64,000 nt of DNA from Schaalia sp. ZJ405 (GCF_011038885.2 NZ_CP064952.1:1-64000), one strand, 5' to 3'; counted from the stretch's first letter, positions 1 through 10,946 are shown. The notes: generated by a model from the sequence alone, not told the origin. Numbers and translations are program-made.

Positions 1-19
1 ACCCCGTGAATGAACAAAG

Positions 20-137
20 TTGTCCACAACTATGAACGATTGACTCTTTCCGCGCAACGGCGGATCTCCACAGATGTAACTACACAGATGTAGTTTCGTG
101 GGTTTTATCCACATCCCTTTCCCCAGCCTGTGGATTC
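20..137. promoter_or_regulatory. DnaA boxes upstream of dnaA
   Basis: Three DnaA-box-like 9-mers precede dnaA: TTGTCCACA at 20-28, a perfect TTATCCACA at 105-113, and the reverse complement of GAATCCACA at 129-137. Boxes here usually serve dnaA autoregulation and may belong to a bipartite origin together with the dnaA-dnaN spacer. The role is inferred from known dnaA regions; the 9-mers are seen directly. Confidence 0.75.
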
Positions 138-245
138 GCTTGTTGATGGATAGAATCGGTACTTGTTAGTCGAAGCCGGACCGACGTCGGGAACCGCACA
201 TCGACTCCACAGCCACTTCGACAAAACGACATCCGGAGGACATCG

Positions 246-1847
246 GTGGAAACCGACTTCTTATCTCTCGCATGGAACAACGCCCTTGAATCTCCGCTGA
301 CTCAGAACCTCGGACGAGCCGCTCAAAGCTACCTGCGCGCCACCGTGCCACTGGGCGATATCGAAGGGACGATTCTCCTATCTGTTCCGAGCGAGTTCAT
401 TAAGTCGTGGATCGAAACGCGTGCTTTCACTGAAATCACCGCAGCACTGTCTCAAACCCTTGGACGCACCATCCGCATCGCGATTACCGTCGATCCTGAT
501 CAAGAGATCAACTCAACTTTCCCCAACGATCAATACATCGACGCTGACCCTGACTCTCACATGTCCTCGCTCCCCGATGACCCCACATCGGATCCCCTGG
601 CGAATCTCACAGCAGATCAGATATCCGACAGTGAAAGCGACGTTTTTACGAACACACCTCGGAGCATCGTCGGCGCAGCAGGCGATATTGCCGAAACACC
701 GATAAGCCCAGCGGCAAGCGCTGGTGACGACACAGGGGAAGGTGCGGCCTCGTCCTCGTCCCTTTATCTTCCCAGCGGAAAAACCCTGGATCTGCGCGGA
801 ACCCATCTCAACGCGAAGTACACCTTCGACACCTACGTCATGGGACCGAGCAACCGATTCGCGCACGCCGCCGCATTCAACGTGTCAGAGTCTCCGGGAA
901 CCCAGTGGAACCCTCTCTTTATCTACGGAGGCTCCGGGCTGGGTAAAACCCACCTCCTTCACGCGATCGGGCACTACGCGCTCTCGCTCTATCCTCACCT
1001 GAAGGTTCGCTACGTCAACTCCGAAGAGTTCACCAACGAATTCATTAACGCAATCCGCCTGAACAAGACGGATAACTCGCAGGTCGAAGCGTTTCACAGG
1101 CGCTACCGCGAACTCGACATCCTCCTCATTGATGACATCCAGTTCATCGGTGACAAAGAGCAGACAGTCGAAGGCTTTTTTCACACGTTCAACGCGCTAT
1201 ACGAGGCCGACAAGCAGATCGTCCTGACATCCGACGTCGCCCCGAAGAACCTCAACGGCTTCGAAGAGAGGATGAGAACCCGATTTTCCTCCGGTCTCCT
1301 TGTTGACGTTCAGCCACCAGACCTGGAGACGCGCATCGCGATTCTCCAGAAGAAAGCAACAGCCGATTCTCTTCAAGTACCACCCGAAGTTCTTGAGTAC
1401 ATCGCGTCGCGGATCTCGGCAAATATCCGCGAACTCGAGGGTGCTCTCCTGCGCGTGATCGCGTTTGCGAATCTGTCGAAAGAACCCATTGATCTGCAGT
1501 TAGCTGAGATGATGCTCAAGGACTTCATCTCAGATCCCGACGACAACGAGATCACGGTTCCGCTGATCATGGGACAGTGCGCGCACTACTTCGGAGTGAC
1601 GATTGAGCAGATGAGTTCAGCGGATCGTTCTCACGACGTTGTTCAGGCTCGCCAGATCGCGATGTATCTGTGCCGTGAACTCACTGATCTCTCTTTGCCA
1701 AAGATCGGCGATGCGTTCAACCGTGACCACACCACCGTCATGCATGCGAACCGGAAAATTGTCGCCGTGATGAAAGAGAAGAGAGAAACCTTCAACGATG
1801 TCACCGAGCTGACGAACCGGATTAAGCAGAAATCGCGCAATTCCTAA
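246..1847 (+). CDS. dnaA: Chromosomal replication initiator DnaA
   Basis: DnaA binds DnaA boxes in oriC, melts the origin and recruits the helicase. The 533-residue protein has an N-terminal domain I (about 1-88), a long acidic, low-complexity linker (about 89-180), and an AAA+ domain with Walker A GGSGLGKT near residue 230 and Walker B LLIDDIQ near 293. The C-terminal DnaA-box-binding domain carries the DHTTVMHA signature near 493. A GTG start is chosen because GGAGG lies at 235-239, a good distance upstream. The linker contains one copy of the dispersed GACGAGGACGAGG motif, read as SSSS. It heads the conserved dnaA-dnaN-recF cluster. Confidence 0.98.
   Translation: METDFLSLAWNNALESPLTQNLGRAAQSYLRATVPLGDIEGTILLSVPSEFIKSWIETRAFTEITAALSQTLGRTIRIAITVDPDQEINSTFPNDQYIDADPDSHMSSLPDDPTSDPLANLTADQISDSESDVFTNTPRSIVGAAGDIAETPISPAASAGDDTGEGAASSSSLYLPSGKTLDLRGTHLNAKYTFDTYVMGPSNRFAHAAAFNVSESPGTQWNPLFIYGGSGLGKTHLLHAIGHYALSLYPHLKVRYVNSEEFTNEFINAIRLNKTDNSQVEAFHRRYRELDILLIDDIQFIGDKEQTVEGFFHTFNALYEADKQIVLTSDVAPKNLNGFEERMRTRFSSGLLVDVQPPDLETRIAILQKKATADSLQVPPEVLEYIASRISANIRELEGALLRVIAFANLSKEPIDLQLAEMMLKDFISDPDDNEITVPLIMGQCAHYFGVTIEQMSSADRSHDVVQARQIAMYLCRELTDLSLPKIGDAFNRDHTTVMHANRKIVAVMKEKRETFNDVTELTNRIKQKSRNS
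744..760 (-). repeat. Dispersed motif copy in the dnaA linker
   Basis: Reverse-strand GACGAGGACGAGGCCGC. On the coding strand it is read as A-A-S-S-S-S inside the disordered DnaA domain II linker. Confidence 0.6.
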
Positions 1848-2367
1848 GACACATCTGCCGGCGTCTTCCTGATCGCAGCACCGCCGTCAGCTGAGGAACA
1901 CTCGTCTTCACAGTCACCTGTGAATAGGCCGTGGACAACCAACACGAATCTGTGAGTTGGACACGTGGATCTGTGGATACCTGTTCGTACGCTGTGGGCT
2001 GTCCACAGGTCCATAGCGCGTATCCACCGTCGTGTGCCCAGCAGTATCCACGGCCGTATCCCGCAGGAAATGACAGAAAACCTCGAGAATCCACAGAATC
2101 CACAACCCTGATGATGACGATGATGTGTCATCATGAGAAATGAAAAGATGTTATTCACCCACAGACGTGTCCGCTGAGTTGTTCGTGCCGAGCGTTCTGC
2201 ACGCATCCGAAGCTCGCACGCACAACATCAGCGTCCACTGTGCTTGCTTGGGAAAAACCTAAGAAAAGCACAAATGCCATACATCCCTCAGTCCGACTAT
2301 GCGACAGCGGTCGCTTGGAGTAGGTAGAGTGGACCAGAAGAATTTTTGTGATCTAACGGAGGCCGGC
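1848..2367. other. oriC: oriC: dnaA-dnaN intergenic origin region
   Basis: This 520-bp gap has no credible gene. It holds at least seven DnaA-box-like 9-mers on both strands: about 1930-1938, 1972-1980, 1999-2007, 2020-2028, 2044-2052, 2087-2095 and 2096-2104. An inverted repeat follows (ATGATGAC at 2111-2118, GTCATCAT at 2127-2134), then the locally AT-richer 2131-2156, a candidate unwinding element. A possible dnaN promoter has TAGAGT at 2325-2330. Position and box density match actinobacterial oriC; the exact unwinding site is inference. Confidence 0.9.
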
Positions 2368-3504
2368 ATGAAGTTCACCGTCGCTCGCGACGTCCTCGCA
2401 GAGGCTGTGTCTTGGACGGCTAGGGCTCTACCTCATCGCCCTGCAAGCCCCATTCTTGCTGGTGTTCGCATCAGTGCACGCGATGAGGAACTCACGCTGT
2501 CCTCCTTTGACTACGAGGTTTCAGCTAATTCCCGGATTCCCGCGAGCGTCGAGGAGCCCGGTGATGTTTTGGTTTCTGGCCGAATGCTTGCCGACATCGC
2601 CAAGTCCTTGCCGAATAAACCGGTGACCATCGAGCTCGACGGCCAGAAAGTCAACCTGCTGTGCGGCTCTTTCCATTTCACGCTCACCGTGATGCCCTTG
2701 GATGAGTATCCCTTGCTTCCCGCCCAGCCCGAGGTCGCAGGAACAGTTGACTCCACCGTTTTGTCTCAGGCTATTGCCCAGGTGTCGATCGCTGCCTCGC
2801 GCGACGACACGCTTCCGCTGCTCACAGGTGTACGCCTTGAGATTGACGGTGGTCGCATCACGCTGCTGGCAACTGATCGTTATCGCCTCGCCATGCGTGA
2901 ACTTCAATGGGAGCCAACAAATCCCTCAATCGACAGTATCGCTTTGGTCAAAGCCCGCATTCTTCAGGATGTTGCAAAGTCAATGACCTCGGGGGCGAAG
3001 GTTGAGCTTGGCCTATCAGCCGATTCACAGCCGGGAATGTCCTCTCTCATTGGTTTCACCGCTCAGGGACGCCGCACAACATCGACGCTGATGGACGGGG
3101 ATTACCCGCCGGTGCGTCGTCTTTTCCCCGAGCAGACATCAATTCATGCCGTCTGTGATCGTCATGAACTTCTCGAGGCCGTCAAACGTATGTCGCTAGT
3201 TGCCGAACGTAAGACCTCGGTTCGTCTGGCGTTCTCTCAGGGACAGGTTGTCCTTGAAGCCGGCCAGGGTGACAACGCGCAGGCCTCCGAGGCTTTGGCT
3301 GCCACCGTTAACGGCGAAGATATTTCCACAGCCTTCAACCCGCAGTTCCTCATTGATGGTCTTTCGGTCATTGACGCCGATTTCGTCCGCTTCAGCTTCA
3401 CGCACGGGACAAAGCCGGCAGTTCTGACGGGACAGAAGAAAATTGACGAGGGCGAGCTGACGGACTTCCGTTACCTCCTCATGCCGATTCGCTTCGGGAT
3501 CTGA
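2368..3504 (+). CDS. dnaN: DNA polymerase III sliding clamp (beta subunit)
   Basis: DnaN forms the ring that tethers DNA polymerase III to its template. The ATG at 2368 is chosen over an in-frame upstream ATG at 2299 because ACGGAGG lies at 2356-2362 and the protein then begins MKFTVARDVL, the usual beta-clamp start. At 378 residues it has the normal length with three clamp-fold repeats, and it ends in the typical LLMPIR motif. It sits between oriC and recF, with 6 bp to recF, so the two are probably co-transcribed. Confidence 0.97.
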   Translation: MKFTVARDVLAEAVSWTARALPHRPASPILAGVRISARDEELTLSSFDYEVSANSRIPASVEEPGDVLVSGRMLADIAKSLPNKPVTIELDGQKVNLLCGSFHFTLTVMPLDEYPLLPAQPEVAGTVDSTVLSQAIAQVSIAASRDDTLPLLTGVRLEIDGGRITLLATDRYRLAMRELQWEPTNPSIDSIALVKARILQDVAKSMTSGAKVELGLSADSQPGMSSLIGFTAQGRRTTSTLMDGDYPPVRRLFPEQTSIHAVCDRHELLEAVKRMSLVAERKTSVRLAFSQGQVVLEAGQGDNAQASEALAATVNGEDISTAFNPQFLIDGLSVIDADFVRFSFTHGTKPAVLTGQKKIDEGELTDFRYLLMPIRFGI

Positions 3505-3510
3505 GGTTTC

Positions 3511-4719
3511 GTGTGGGTTTCGCACGTCGCTGTTGACGATTTCCGGTCGTGGAAACACGGCGTCGTCACTTTCGATCGGGGATCCACGGTTCTCCTGGGT
3601 CCAAACGGTCAGGGGAAAACGAATCTCGTTGAAGCAATCGCTTACCTGTCGACGTTCTCTTCGCATCGGGTCTCTGCCGACGGCGCCCTCGTTAGGGTAC
3701 CGATGTCAGGGGACGAGGCCGTACCCGGCGGGGCGGTTATTCGCGTCAAACTTGTTGCCGGTAACGGACGCGAACAGGTCATTGAACTTGAGATCGTTCG
3801 CGGCCAAGCGAATCGGGCGAAAATCAATCGAACTCAGGTGCGTCCGCGAGATGTCCTTGGTCTCGTCAAGACCGTGGTGTTTGCACCTGAGGATCTGTCG
3901 ATTGTTCGAGGTGATCCCGCGGTGCGCCGCAAGTTCCTCGACGACTTGGCAACGCAGCTTCATCCTCTTTTCGCCTCGACGCGTTCGGACTTTGATCGAG
4001 TGGCGCGTCAGCGAGCAGCATTGATGAAGGCCGCTCAGGTTCAGGTGCGTCGGGGAGGGACTCCTGACCTTTCAACGATTGATGTTTTCGACGAGTCTTT
4101 TGCTCGACTTTCAGCTCAGGTAACGGCGGCCCGCTGCGCTGCGGTGCGTGCCTTAGCTGAGCCGGCGCGACGAGCGTATGAGATGATCGCGCAGTCTGAG
4201 CGTTCGTTGTCGATTGCATTAGATGCGTCGGTTGATCGCATGATCGGTGTGGATCCCGATCGCCTCGACAGCGGTGATCTTGAGTCGGTTGATGGTCAGA
4301 TTGATCGCCTGATGGCGGCGTTGGTGTCGGTGCGGGACAAGGAAATTGACAGGGGAATTAACCTCGTCGGTGCCCATCGTGACGATCTTGCGGTGTTTTT
4401 AGGTCAGATGCCGGTTAAAGGGTTTGCCAGTCACGGAGAGTCGTGGTCGGCAGTTCTTTCCCTCCGACTTGGTTCTTTCGAGGTGTTATCTACCGACGAG
4501 GACACGCCGATTCTTATTCTCGACGATGTGTTTGCTGAGCTTGATGCGGCTCGTCGTCAGGGTTTAGCGGACATGGCAATGGGTGCTGACCAGGTGATCG
4601 TCACCGCTGCCGTTGACGAGGACGTCCCAGCTAATGTGGAATCCCGCGTCAAGCACGTGCGCTATGACGGCATTCGGGGAACGTTTATTGACGAATTAAC
4701 AGATCCGGATGGTCAGTGA
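3511..4719 (+). CDS. recF: DNA replication and repair protein RecF
   Basis: RecF is an SMC-like ATPase that helps load RecA at single-stranded gaps. The 402-residue protein has Walker A GPNGQGKTN near residue 30 and a C-terminal Walker B region with LILDDVFAELD. It starts with GTG six bases after dnaN (start peptide MWVSHVAVDDFRSW, typical of the family) and its stop overlaps the GTG of the next gene. No dedicated promoter is evident, so it is likely expressed with dnaN. Confidence 0.95.
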   Translation: MWVSHVAVDDFRSWKHGVVTFDRGSTVLLGPNGQGKTNLVEAIAYLSTFSSHRVSADGALVRVPMSGDEAVPGGAVIRVKLVAGNGREQVIELEIVRGQANRAKINRTQVRPRDVLGLVKTVVFAPEDLSIVRGDPAVRRKFLDDLATQLHPLFASTRSDFDRVARQRAALMKAAQVQVRRGGTPDLSTIDVFDESFARLSAQVTAARCAAVRALAEPARRAYEMIAQSERSLSIALDASVDRMIGVDPDRLDSGDLESVDGQIDRLMAALVSVRDKEIDRGINLVGAHRDDLAVFLGQMPVKGFASHGESWSAVLSLRLGSFEVLSTDEDTPILILDDVFAELDAARRQGLADMAMGADQVIVTAAVDEDVPANVESRVKHVRYDGIRGTFIDELTDPDGQ

Positions 4720-5492
4720 CAATGGGGGAGTGGCCAGAAGCAGACGACGGTGATGTTCGTGAGCCCTACGGTTTCGGTATGAACGAGGACGAGGAGCGTA
4801 CCCAGCAGGAAGAGTACGTTCTTCGGGCTCTTGAGCGTGCCCAGAATGTTGCGAGGGGGCGCGGCCTCATGCGTCGGTCACTACCCACGTGGGGGCTTGA
4901 GGAGGGCAATCGGCGCTCGGCGGGTAGGTCATCGAGGTCCGACGAGGTCCGCGTCGTTGACGGACACTCCGGAGGGGATGAATCAACCGATGCTCAGTTG
5001 GACGGCGGCCTCGTTGATATTTCAGCGCTGAGAGATGTTGATCCCGAGGGCGACTTGACGTCTGTGCGTTCGGCAGCTCAATCGGCTCGCAGTCACTGGA
5101 CGCGATCAACGGGGATGGCACCGATGCGGACGCGTTACCGTTCCGTTGGCAAGCTGGGGTCAATTCTGGGAAGAATTGTCCGGGCACAGCAGTGGGATAC
5201 CCCAACGAAGATGGGGTCGATCATGGTCAAGTGGCCCGACATCGTTGGACAGACCGTTGCTCAACACTGCCGGATCGAAACCTTTGACAACCACAAGCTC
5301 ATTGTCCGCTGTTCGTCGACGGCGTGGGCGAAGCAACTTCAGCTTCTCCTGCCGACGATTGAGCGCCGAATTGCTGAGGAAGTGGGCCCCGGTGTGGTTC
5401 ATCAGGTTGTCGTTCGCGGGCCCGTTGCTCCCGACTGGAAGAAGGGCCCGTGGTCAGTTCGTGGTCGGGGTCCACGTGATACCTACGGGTAG
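4716..5492 (+). CDS. DciA-like DUF721 protein (helicase-loading factor family)
   Basis: A 258-residue protein in the slot between recF and gyrB that actinobacteria reserve for a DUF721/DciA protein, a family linked to loading or operating the replicative helicase DnaB. The N-terminal 140 residues are acidic and low-complexity. The conserved DUF721 core is about 150-245, including the stretch around WPDIVGQTVAQHC. Translation is coupled to recF by a 4-bp overlap (GTGA); ATG at 4722 is an alternative start. No dnaC-type loader is seen in the window, which fits a DciA role. Confidence 0.85.
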   Translation: MTMGEWPEADDGDVREPYGFGMNEDEERTQQEEYVLRALERAQNVARGRGLMRRSLPTWGLEEGNRRSAGRSSRSDEVRVVDGHSGGDESTDAQLDGGLVDISALRDVDPEGDLTSVRSAAQSARSHWTRSTGMAPMRTRYRSVGKLGSILGRIVRAQQWDTPTKMGSIMVKWPDIVGQTVAQHCRIETFDNHKLIVRCSSTAWAKQLQLLLPTIERRIAEEVGPGVVHQVVVRGPVAPDWKKGPWSVRGRGPRDTYG

Positions 5493-5613
5493 GTGAAGAC
5501 GTGCTGGGAAGCGTTGCTAGGTGGTAATCGTCACACCGATAATTCCGCAGGTCACAGCGTGTTTCTATAGCACAGTTCACGGGGGAGATCGCCGGTATTT
5601 TTCACTTACTTGG

Positions 5614-5654
5614 TAGAATTGATCAGGTTAAGTATCGGGCGAAAATCGTCCGAT
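5614..5654 (+). promoter_or_regulatory. gyrB promoter and leader hairpin
   Basis: An extended -10 element, TGG-TAGAAT, ends at 5619 with no good -35. Downstream, ATCGGGCGA (5634-5642) and TCGTCCGAT (5646-5654) pair through nine positions, including one G-U, around an AAA loop. The hairpin ends seven bases before the gyrB ribosome-binding site, so it could affect translation or bind a regulator. Supercoiling-sensitive control of gyrB is general knowledge; its link to this hairpin is inference. Confidence 0.45.
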
Positions 5655-5671
5655 TCATGCGAGGGGATCTA

Positions 5672-7696
5672 GTGGCTGATAACGAGAAGACCACCGACGG
5701 CGAACACAGCTACGGAGCGTCGGATATTACCGTGCTCGAAGGCCTGGAAGCCGTTCGTAAACGCCCGGGTATGTACATCGGTTCAACGGGAGAACGAGGC
5801 CTGCACCACCTGGTCTACGAGGTTGTTGACAACTCCGTTGACGAGGCCCTGGCCGGATACGCCGACCACATCGAGGTGACAATCCTCGCCGATGGCGGCC
5901 TGCGGGTCGTCGACAATGGTCGAGGAATCCCCGTTGATGAACACCCCACGGAACACAAGCCGACAGTTGAAGTCGTCATGACAATCCTCCACGCCGGAGG
6001 AAAGTTCGGCGGCGGCGGATACGCCGTTTCCGGCGGTCTCCACGGCGTGGGTATTTCCGTTGTCAACGCGCTCTCAACCCGCGTCGATACCGAAGTGCGT
6101 CGACAGGGATATGTCTGGCGGATGTCCTTTGCCAATGGCGGGCACCCGATCACGCAGCTCGAACGCGGGGAAGAAACCGAGCTCACGGGAACAACGCAAA
6201 CCTTCTACCCCGATCCGGCGATCTTCGAGACCGTCGACTTTGACTTCGAGACGCTACGGAAACGCTTCCAGCAGATGGCGTTCCTCAACAAGGGACTGCG
6301 CATCTCCTTGACGGATGAGCGGCCCAACCACAGCGACGACGGCGACGAAATCACCGGGGAACAGGCAGCAGAAACTGATGAAGCAGATTCCCAGTTTCGT
6401 CGCGTGACATACATGTACGCCCGCGGGCTGCGCGACTATGTCGAATACCTTGACTCCGCGAAGAAGATGGAAGCGATCTCCGACATCATCGACTTTGAGG
6501 CGGAGAACGCCGAGGGAACGATGTCCCTTGAAATCGCGATGCAGTGGACAACGTCGTACTCGTCATCGGTGCACACATTCGCCAACACAATCAACACAAC
6601 TGAAGGCGGGATGCACGACGAAGGCTTCCGCGCGGCGTTGACATCAATTGTTAACCGCTACGGACGCGACCGCGGGATCATTAAGGAAAAGGATGACAAC
6701 CTTTCCGGTGATGACATCCGCGAAGGCCTCACCGCGGTGATCTCGATTAAGCTCACGGAGCCGCAGTTCGAGGGCCAGACAAAGACGAAGCTGGGGAACA
6801 CCGAGGCGCGAACCTTTGTGCAGCAGCAGGTGTATTCGCAGCTCAACGACTGGTTTGATGCGCATCCGCAAGACGCAAAGGCGATTATCAACAAGGGTCA
6901 GCAGGCCCAGGTCGCGCGAATTGCCGCGCGTAAGGCACGAGAGGCCACGCGGCGCAAGGGCGTCCTCGAATCCGCTTCCATGCCCGGAAAACTCCGCGAC
7001 TGCTCCTCGCGTAAAGCTGAAGAATGTGAAATTTTCATCGTCGAGGGCGACTCCGCGGGCGGCTCTGCCGTTGGTGGCCGTAATCCTGAGACTCAGGCGA
7101 TTATGCCGATCCGAGGGAAGATCCTCAATGTTGAAAAAGCACGTCTTGACCGGGCTCTGTCATCCGACACGATCCGTTCGCTCATCACGGCGTTTGGAAC
7201 CGGCATCGGTGAAGAATTCGACATTACGAAACTTCGCTACGGCAAGATCGTCATTATGGCCGACGCCGACGTTGACGGCCAGCACATCGCCACTTTGCTG
7301 CTCACCCTGCTCTTTAGGTACATGCGGCCACTCATCGAAGATGGACACACCTACATCGCGATGCCGCCGCTCTACCGCATCAAGTGGACGAATGCCGACC
7401 ACGAATTTGCTTACTCCGATGCGGAACGCGACAAACTCCTTGAATCGGGGAAAGCTGCGAACCGTCGTCTCCCGAAGGAAGGCGGGATCCAGCGATACAA
7501 GGGTCTGGGTGAGATGAATGACCACGAACTGTGGGACACCACAATGGACCCGGCACACCGGATCCTCAAGCAGGTGACCCTCGACGAGGCAGCCGACGCT
7601 GACGAAACATTTTCCATTCTCATGGGTGACGACGTCGAACGACGCCGCACATTCATTCAGCGCAACGCCTCTGACGTGCGTTTCCTCGACATCTGA
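5672..7696 (+). CDS. gyrB: DNA gyrase subunit B
   Basis: ATPase subunit of DNA gyrase, which introduces negative supercoils. GTG at 5672 is chosen because GAGGGGA at 5661-5667 gives a proper site and the protein begins [10 protein letters not shown]; an in-frame ATG at 5657 lies before that site. The 674-residue chain has the GHKL ATPase domain (KRPGMYIGS near 30, DNGRGIPV near 75), the transducer domain, the TOPRIM domain (EGDSAGGSA near 458, DADVDG near 530) and the C-terminal GyrA-binding tail with QRYKGLGEM. An acidic insertion around residues 220-235 is the only notable variation. Confidence 0.97.
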   Translation: MADNEKTTDGEHSYGASDITVLEGLEAVRKRPGMYIGSTGERGLHHLVYEVVDNSVDEALAGYADHIEVTILADGGLRVVDNGRGIPVDEHPTEHKPTVEVVMTILHAGGKFGGGGYAVSGGLHGVGISVVNALSTRVDTEVRRQGYVWRMSFANGGHPITQLERGEETELTGTTQTFYPDPAIFETVDFDFETLRKRFQQMAFLNKGLRISLTDERPNHSDDGDEITGEQAAETDEADSQFRRVTYMYARGLRDYVEYLDSAKKMEAISDIIDFEAENAEGTMSLEIAMQWTTSYSSSVHTFANTINTTEGGMHDEGFRAALTSIVNRYGRDRGIIKEKDDNLSGDDIREGLTAVISIKLTEPQFEGQTKTKLGNTEARTFVQQQVYSQLNDWFDAHPQDAKAIINKGQQAQVARIAARKAREATRRKGVLESASMPGKLRDCSSRKAEECEIFIVEGDSAGGSAVGGRNPETQAIMPIRGKILNVEKARLDRALSSDTIRSLITAFGTGIGEEFDITKLRYGKIVIMADADVDGQHIATLLLTLLFRYMRPLIEDGHTYIAMPPLYRIKWTNADHEFAYSDAERDKLLESGKAANRRLPKEGGIQRYKGLGEMNDHELWDTTMDPAHRILKQVTLDEAADADETFSILMGDDVERRRTFIQRNASDVRFLDI

Positions 7697-7712
7697 ACCA
7701 CTGGGGGACCCC

Positions 7713-7729
7713 GGGCCGCGAAGCGGCCC
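7713..7729 (+). other. gyrB-gyrA intergenic hairpin
   Basis: GGGCCGC and GCGGCCC pair perfectly around GAA, just after gyrB. There is no U-tract, so partial attenuation or mRNA processing is more likely than full termination. A copy of the dispersed motif follows immediately. Confidence 0.4.
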
Positions 7730-7742
7730 CGTCCTCGTCAAT
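7730..7742 (-). repeat. Dispersed motif copy, gyrB-gyrA spacer
   Basis: Reads ATTGACGAGGACG on the minus strand and is non-coding; it lacks the GGCCGCC half. Confidence 0.5.
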
Positions 7743-7755
7743 ACAAAGGACAAAT

Positions 7756-10323
7756 GTGAGCGACGAGCAAAACACCGGTACCGAGCAGGTCGTTGACTAC
7801 GACCGCATCCACCAGGTTGACCTGCAAAAAGAGATGCAGCGGTCCTACCTGGACTACGCGATGAGCGTGATTGTTGGGCGCGCACTCCCCGACGTCCGCG
7901 ACGGACTTAAGCCCGTTCACCGGCGCGTACTCTACGGAATGTACGACGGCGGTTACCGGCCGACCTCGTCATTCTCCAAGTCCTCCCGCATCGTCGGTGA
8001 AGTCATGGGTAACTACCACCCGCACGGCGACTCCGCCATCTACGATGCTCTTGCGCGGCTCGTCCAGTGGTGGTCGCTGCGGTACCCCCTCGTTGCAGGT
8101 CAGGGGAACTTTGGAACCCCAGGTAACCTCGGGCCCGCCGCACCGCGATACACCGAATGTAAGATGGCGCCGCTCGCTCTCGAAATGGTTCGCGATATCG
8201 ACGAAGAATCCGTTGATTTCCAAGACAACTACGACGGGCGCAACCAGGAGCCAACGATCCTGCCCGCGCGTTTCCCCAATCTGCTTGTCAACGGGTCCGA
8301 AGGCATCGCCGTGGGCATGGCAACGCGCATCCCGCCGCACAATCTCCGCGAGGTCGCGCGCGGTGTCCAATGGTCGCTTGATCACCCCGAGGCCTCTCGT
8401 GAGGAACTGCTCGAAGCACTGCTCAAGCTGATCCCCGGACCCGACTTCCCCACGGGTGCAACAATCCTTGGCCGCAAGGGAATCGAGGACGCGTACCGCA
8501 CAGGACGCGGTTCCATCACCCAGCGCGCCGTTGTGTCTGTTGAAGAAATTCACGGGCGCCAATGCCTCGTTGTCACTGAGCTGCCCTACCAGGTCAACCC
8601 CGATAACCTCGCCGACAAGATCGCCCAGCTGGTGCGTGACGGCCAGATCCAAGGTATCGCTGACATTCGCGACGAAACCTCCGGTCGAACCGGACAACGC
8701 CTCGTTATCGTCCTCAAGCGTGACGCTGTGGCCAAGGTCGTTCTCAACAACCTGTACAAGCGCACCTCGTTGCAGGAAAACTTCTCGGCAAACATGCTTG
8801 CGCTGGTTGACGGAGTGCCTCGTACCCTGAGCATTGACGGATTTATCCGTCACTGGATCAACCACCAGATTGACGTTATCGTTCGGCGCACCCAGTTCCG
8901 CCTGCGTAAAGCACGCGAACGCCTCCACATCCTCGACGGGTACCTTAAAGCACTCGACATGCTTGACGAGGTTATCGCTCTGATCCGGCGTTCACCCACC
9001 GTGGATGAGGCACGCAGCGGATTGATGAACCTGCTGAGCGTTGACGAGATCCAAGCCGACGCGATCCTCGCTCTCCAGCTGCGTCGCCTGGCCGCTCTGG
9101 AACGCCAGAAGATCGTTGACGAACACAATGAACTCATGCGGAAGGTTGAGGACTTCGAAGACATCCTTGCTCGGCCTGAACGCCAGCGAGCGATTGTTTC
9201 CGAGGAACTCGGTGAAATCGTTGAAAAATACGGTGACGAACGTCGGACAACGATCGTTCCTTTCGACGGTGAAATGTCGATGGAGGACCTGATTCCCGAG
9301 GAAGACGTCGTTGTCACTATCACACGCGATGGTTTCACCAAGCGGACTCGGACCGATAACTATCGTTCCCAAAAGCGCGGCGGTAAAGGCGTGCGCGGAA
9401 CGCAGTTGCGTGGGGATGACATTGTTGAACATTTCTTTGTGACGACAACGCACCACTGGCTGCTGTTCTTCACGAACCTCGGTCGGGTCTACCGCGCGAA
9501 GGCATATGAGATTCCCGAGGGCGGACGTGACGCCAAGGGGCAGCATGTGGCCAACCTCCTGGCGTTCCAGCCCGGCGAACACATTGCTCAAGTGCTCGCT
9601 TTGCGTAACTACGAGGATGCGGACTACCTCGTCCTCGCCACGAAGTCCGGTCTGGTGAAGAAAACACCGCTGGCTCTGTATCAGTCGGCGCGAACCGGTG
9701 GAATCATCGCGATTAACCTGCGTGAAGACGAGGACGGTCGGCCGGATGAACTCGTTGCTGCCCAGGTGATTTGTGCAGATCAGGACCTGCTGCTGGTGTC
9801 CCGTGATGGCCAGGCCGTGCGATTTAGGGCCACCGATGATCAGTTGCGCCCGATGGGACGTTCGACATCGGGTGTCAGAGGCATGAAGTTCCGCGGCGAT
9901 GATGAGCTGCTGAACATGGTTGTGCCGCGAGAAGGAGCCGACCTCCTGATCGTCACCGAATCCGGATACGCCAAACGTACCCCCGTTGAGGAATATCCCA
10001 CGAAGGGGCGCGGAACTATGGGAGTGCGCGTGGGCAAACTTGTTGACGAACGCGGCGGCCTCGTTGGGGCCCTCGTCGTCAACCCTGACGAGGACGTCAT
10101 GGTGATTACCGAGTCCGGTAAGCTCGTGCAGGTTAATGCCTCTGACGTACGTCCGACATCGCGCAACACGATGGGCGTGATCTTTGCGCGGCCAGACGAT
10201 GACGATCGAATTATCGCGATCACCCCCAATCCCGAACGCGACATCGACGAAAATGGTGATGAAGCGGCCGAAGAACCGGTAGCGTCTAACCAGGACAACG
10301 CAACGAAGGGTGAAGACGAATGA
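7756..10323 (+). CDS. gyrA: DNA gyrase subunit A
   Basis: Breakage-reunion subunit of gyrase. The 855-residue protein has the winged-helix domain with catalytic tyrosine in APRYTECKM near residue 132 and the quinolone-resistance region [10 protein letters not shown] near 87-96. The Ser and Asp at the two main resistance positions look wild type. The GyrA box QKRGGKG lies near 539, followed by the six-bladed C-terminal DNA-wrapping domain and an acidic tail. It starts with GTG, 59 bp after gyrB, and overlaps the next gene by four bases. Confidence 0.97.
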   Translation: MSDEQNTGTEQVVDYDRIHQVDLQKEMQRSYLDYAMSVIVGRALPDVRDGLKPVHRRVLYGMYDGGYRPTSSFSKSSRIVGEVMGNYHPHGDSAIYDALARLVQWWSLRYPLVAGQGNFGTPGNLGPAAPRYTECKMAPLALEMVRDIDEESVDFQDNYDGRNQEPTILPARFPNLLVNGSEGIAVGMATRIPPHNLREVARGVQWSLDHPEASREELLEALLKLIPGPDFPTGATILGRKGIEDAYRTGRGSITQRAVVSVEEIHGRQCLVVTELPYQVNPDNLADKIAQLVRDGQIQGIADIRDETSGRTGQRLVIVLKRDAVAKVVLNNLYKRTSLQENFSANMLALVDGVPRTLSIDGFIRHWINHQIDVIVRRTQFRLRKARERLHILDGYLKALDMLDEVIALIRRSPTVDEARSGLMNLLSVDEIQADAILALQLRRLAALERQKIVDEHNELMRKVEDFEDILARPERQRAIVSEELGEIVEKYGDERRTTIVPFDGEMSMEDLIPEEDVVVTITRDGFTKRTRTDNYRSQKRGGKGVRGTQLRGDDIVEHFFVTTTHHWLLFFTNLGRVYRAKAYEIPEGGRDAKGQHVANLLAFQPGEHIAQVLALRNYEDADYLVLATKSGLVKKTPLALYQSARTGGIIAINLREDEDGRPDELVAAQVICADQDLLLVSRDGQAVRFRATDDQLRPMGRSTSGVRGMKFRGDDELLNMVVPREGADLLIVTESGYAKRTPVEEYPTKGRGTMGVRVGKLVDERGGLVGALVVNPDEDVMVITESGKLVQVNASDVRPTSRNTMGVIFARPDDDDRIIAITPNPERDIDENGDEAAEEPVASNQDNATKGEDE

Positions 10324-10709
10324 CCATCACGACGACTCCGAATAACGACGCGCCCCGAAAAATTGAGCTGGCGATCGCACGGGTTGACGCGTGGACCGTC
10401 ATGAAAGTCAGTTTCTTGCTGTCCGTTGCCCTCGGCATCGCAATGGTCATTGCAACAGCGATTCTCTGGTTCATGGTGGATGGCATGCACCTGTTCGCAA
10501 CGATCGAGGACTTCCTCAAGCTCATCGGAGCTGAAAAGTTCACGAAACTCCTTGACTACGTCCGACTGCCCCGAGTGATGTCCTATGCGACGATCGTTGC
10601 CGTGATTAACGTTGTCTTGATAACGGCGCTGTCCACCCTGGGTTCCCTCCTCTACAACGTCATTGCGTCGCTGGTTGGCGGTATCAAAGTATCGCTGATG
10701 GATGAGTGA
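10320..10709 (+). CDS. DUF3566 membrane protein
   Basis: A 129-residue membrane protein directly downstream of gyrA, overlapping it by ATGA, the position where actinobacteria carry a DUF3566 gene. Two hydrophobic segments are visible, near residues 28-52 and 85-110, with a cytoplasmic start rich in polar residues and the family-like [16 protein letters not shown] stretch near 18-33. The function of the family is not established. Coupled translation suggests it is made with gyrase, but there is no direct evidence of partnership. Confidence 0.85.
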   Translation: MTITTTPNNDAPRKIELAIARVDAWTVMKVSFLLSVALGIAMVIATAILWFMVDGMHLFATIEDFLKLIGAEKFTKLLDYVRLPRVMSYATIVAVINVVLITALSTLGSLLYNVIASLVGGIKVSLMDE

Positions 10710-10765
10710 GTGACCGGTCGCGTTGGCCCGGTTGTTGACCGTGGCTGACGTCACTTGGCTGCATT

Positions 10766-10795
10766 TTGCTTGTCTGGCGCCGACTTGTGTACCAT
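10766..10795 (+). promoter_or_regulatory. Candidate tRNA-Ile promoter
   Basis: TTGCTT at 10766-10771 and TACCAT at 10790-10795 are separated by 18 bp, about 43 bp before the tRNA. Both are only partial matches to consensus. Confidence 0.4.
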
Positions 10796-10838
10796 TGTGC
10801 GTGCCCTGAAAAGGGTATTTCTTCCACAATAGAAGAGC

Positions 10839-10915
10839 GGGCCTATAGCTCAGTAGGTTAGAGCGCAGTCCTGATAAGACTGAGGTCGGTGGTTCGAGCC
10901 CACCTAGGCCCACCA
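10839..10915 (+). tRNA. tRNA-Ile (GAU)
   Basis: Acceptor arms GGGCCTA and TAGGCCC pair. The anticodon loop CTGATAA gives GAT. The TTCGAGCC T-loop is present and CCA is encoded. Confidence 0.97.
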
Positions 10916-10946
10916 TCCGCGACGGATCCGAAGGCGGAGGTTGACA

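Noticed and set aside
2111..2126. GAT-type triplet repeats as DnaA-trios in oriC
   Set aside because: The triplets read GAT/ATG on the plus strand and ATC on the minus; neither strand shows the TAG-type order expected of DnaA-trios.
7160..7885. Long open frame of 241 codons on the minus strand across gyrB-gyrA
   Set aside because: It is antisense to strongly conserved gyrase sequence and has arginine-rich, shadow-type composition without a ribosome-binding site.
7969..8928. 319-codon minus-strand frame inside gyrA
   Set aside because: Antisense shadow of gyrA codon bias; no recognisable domain and no start signals.
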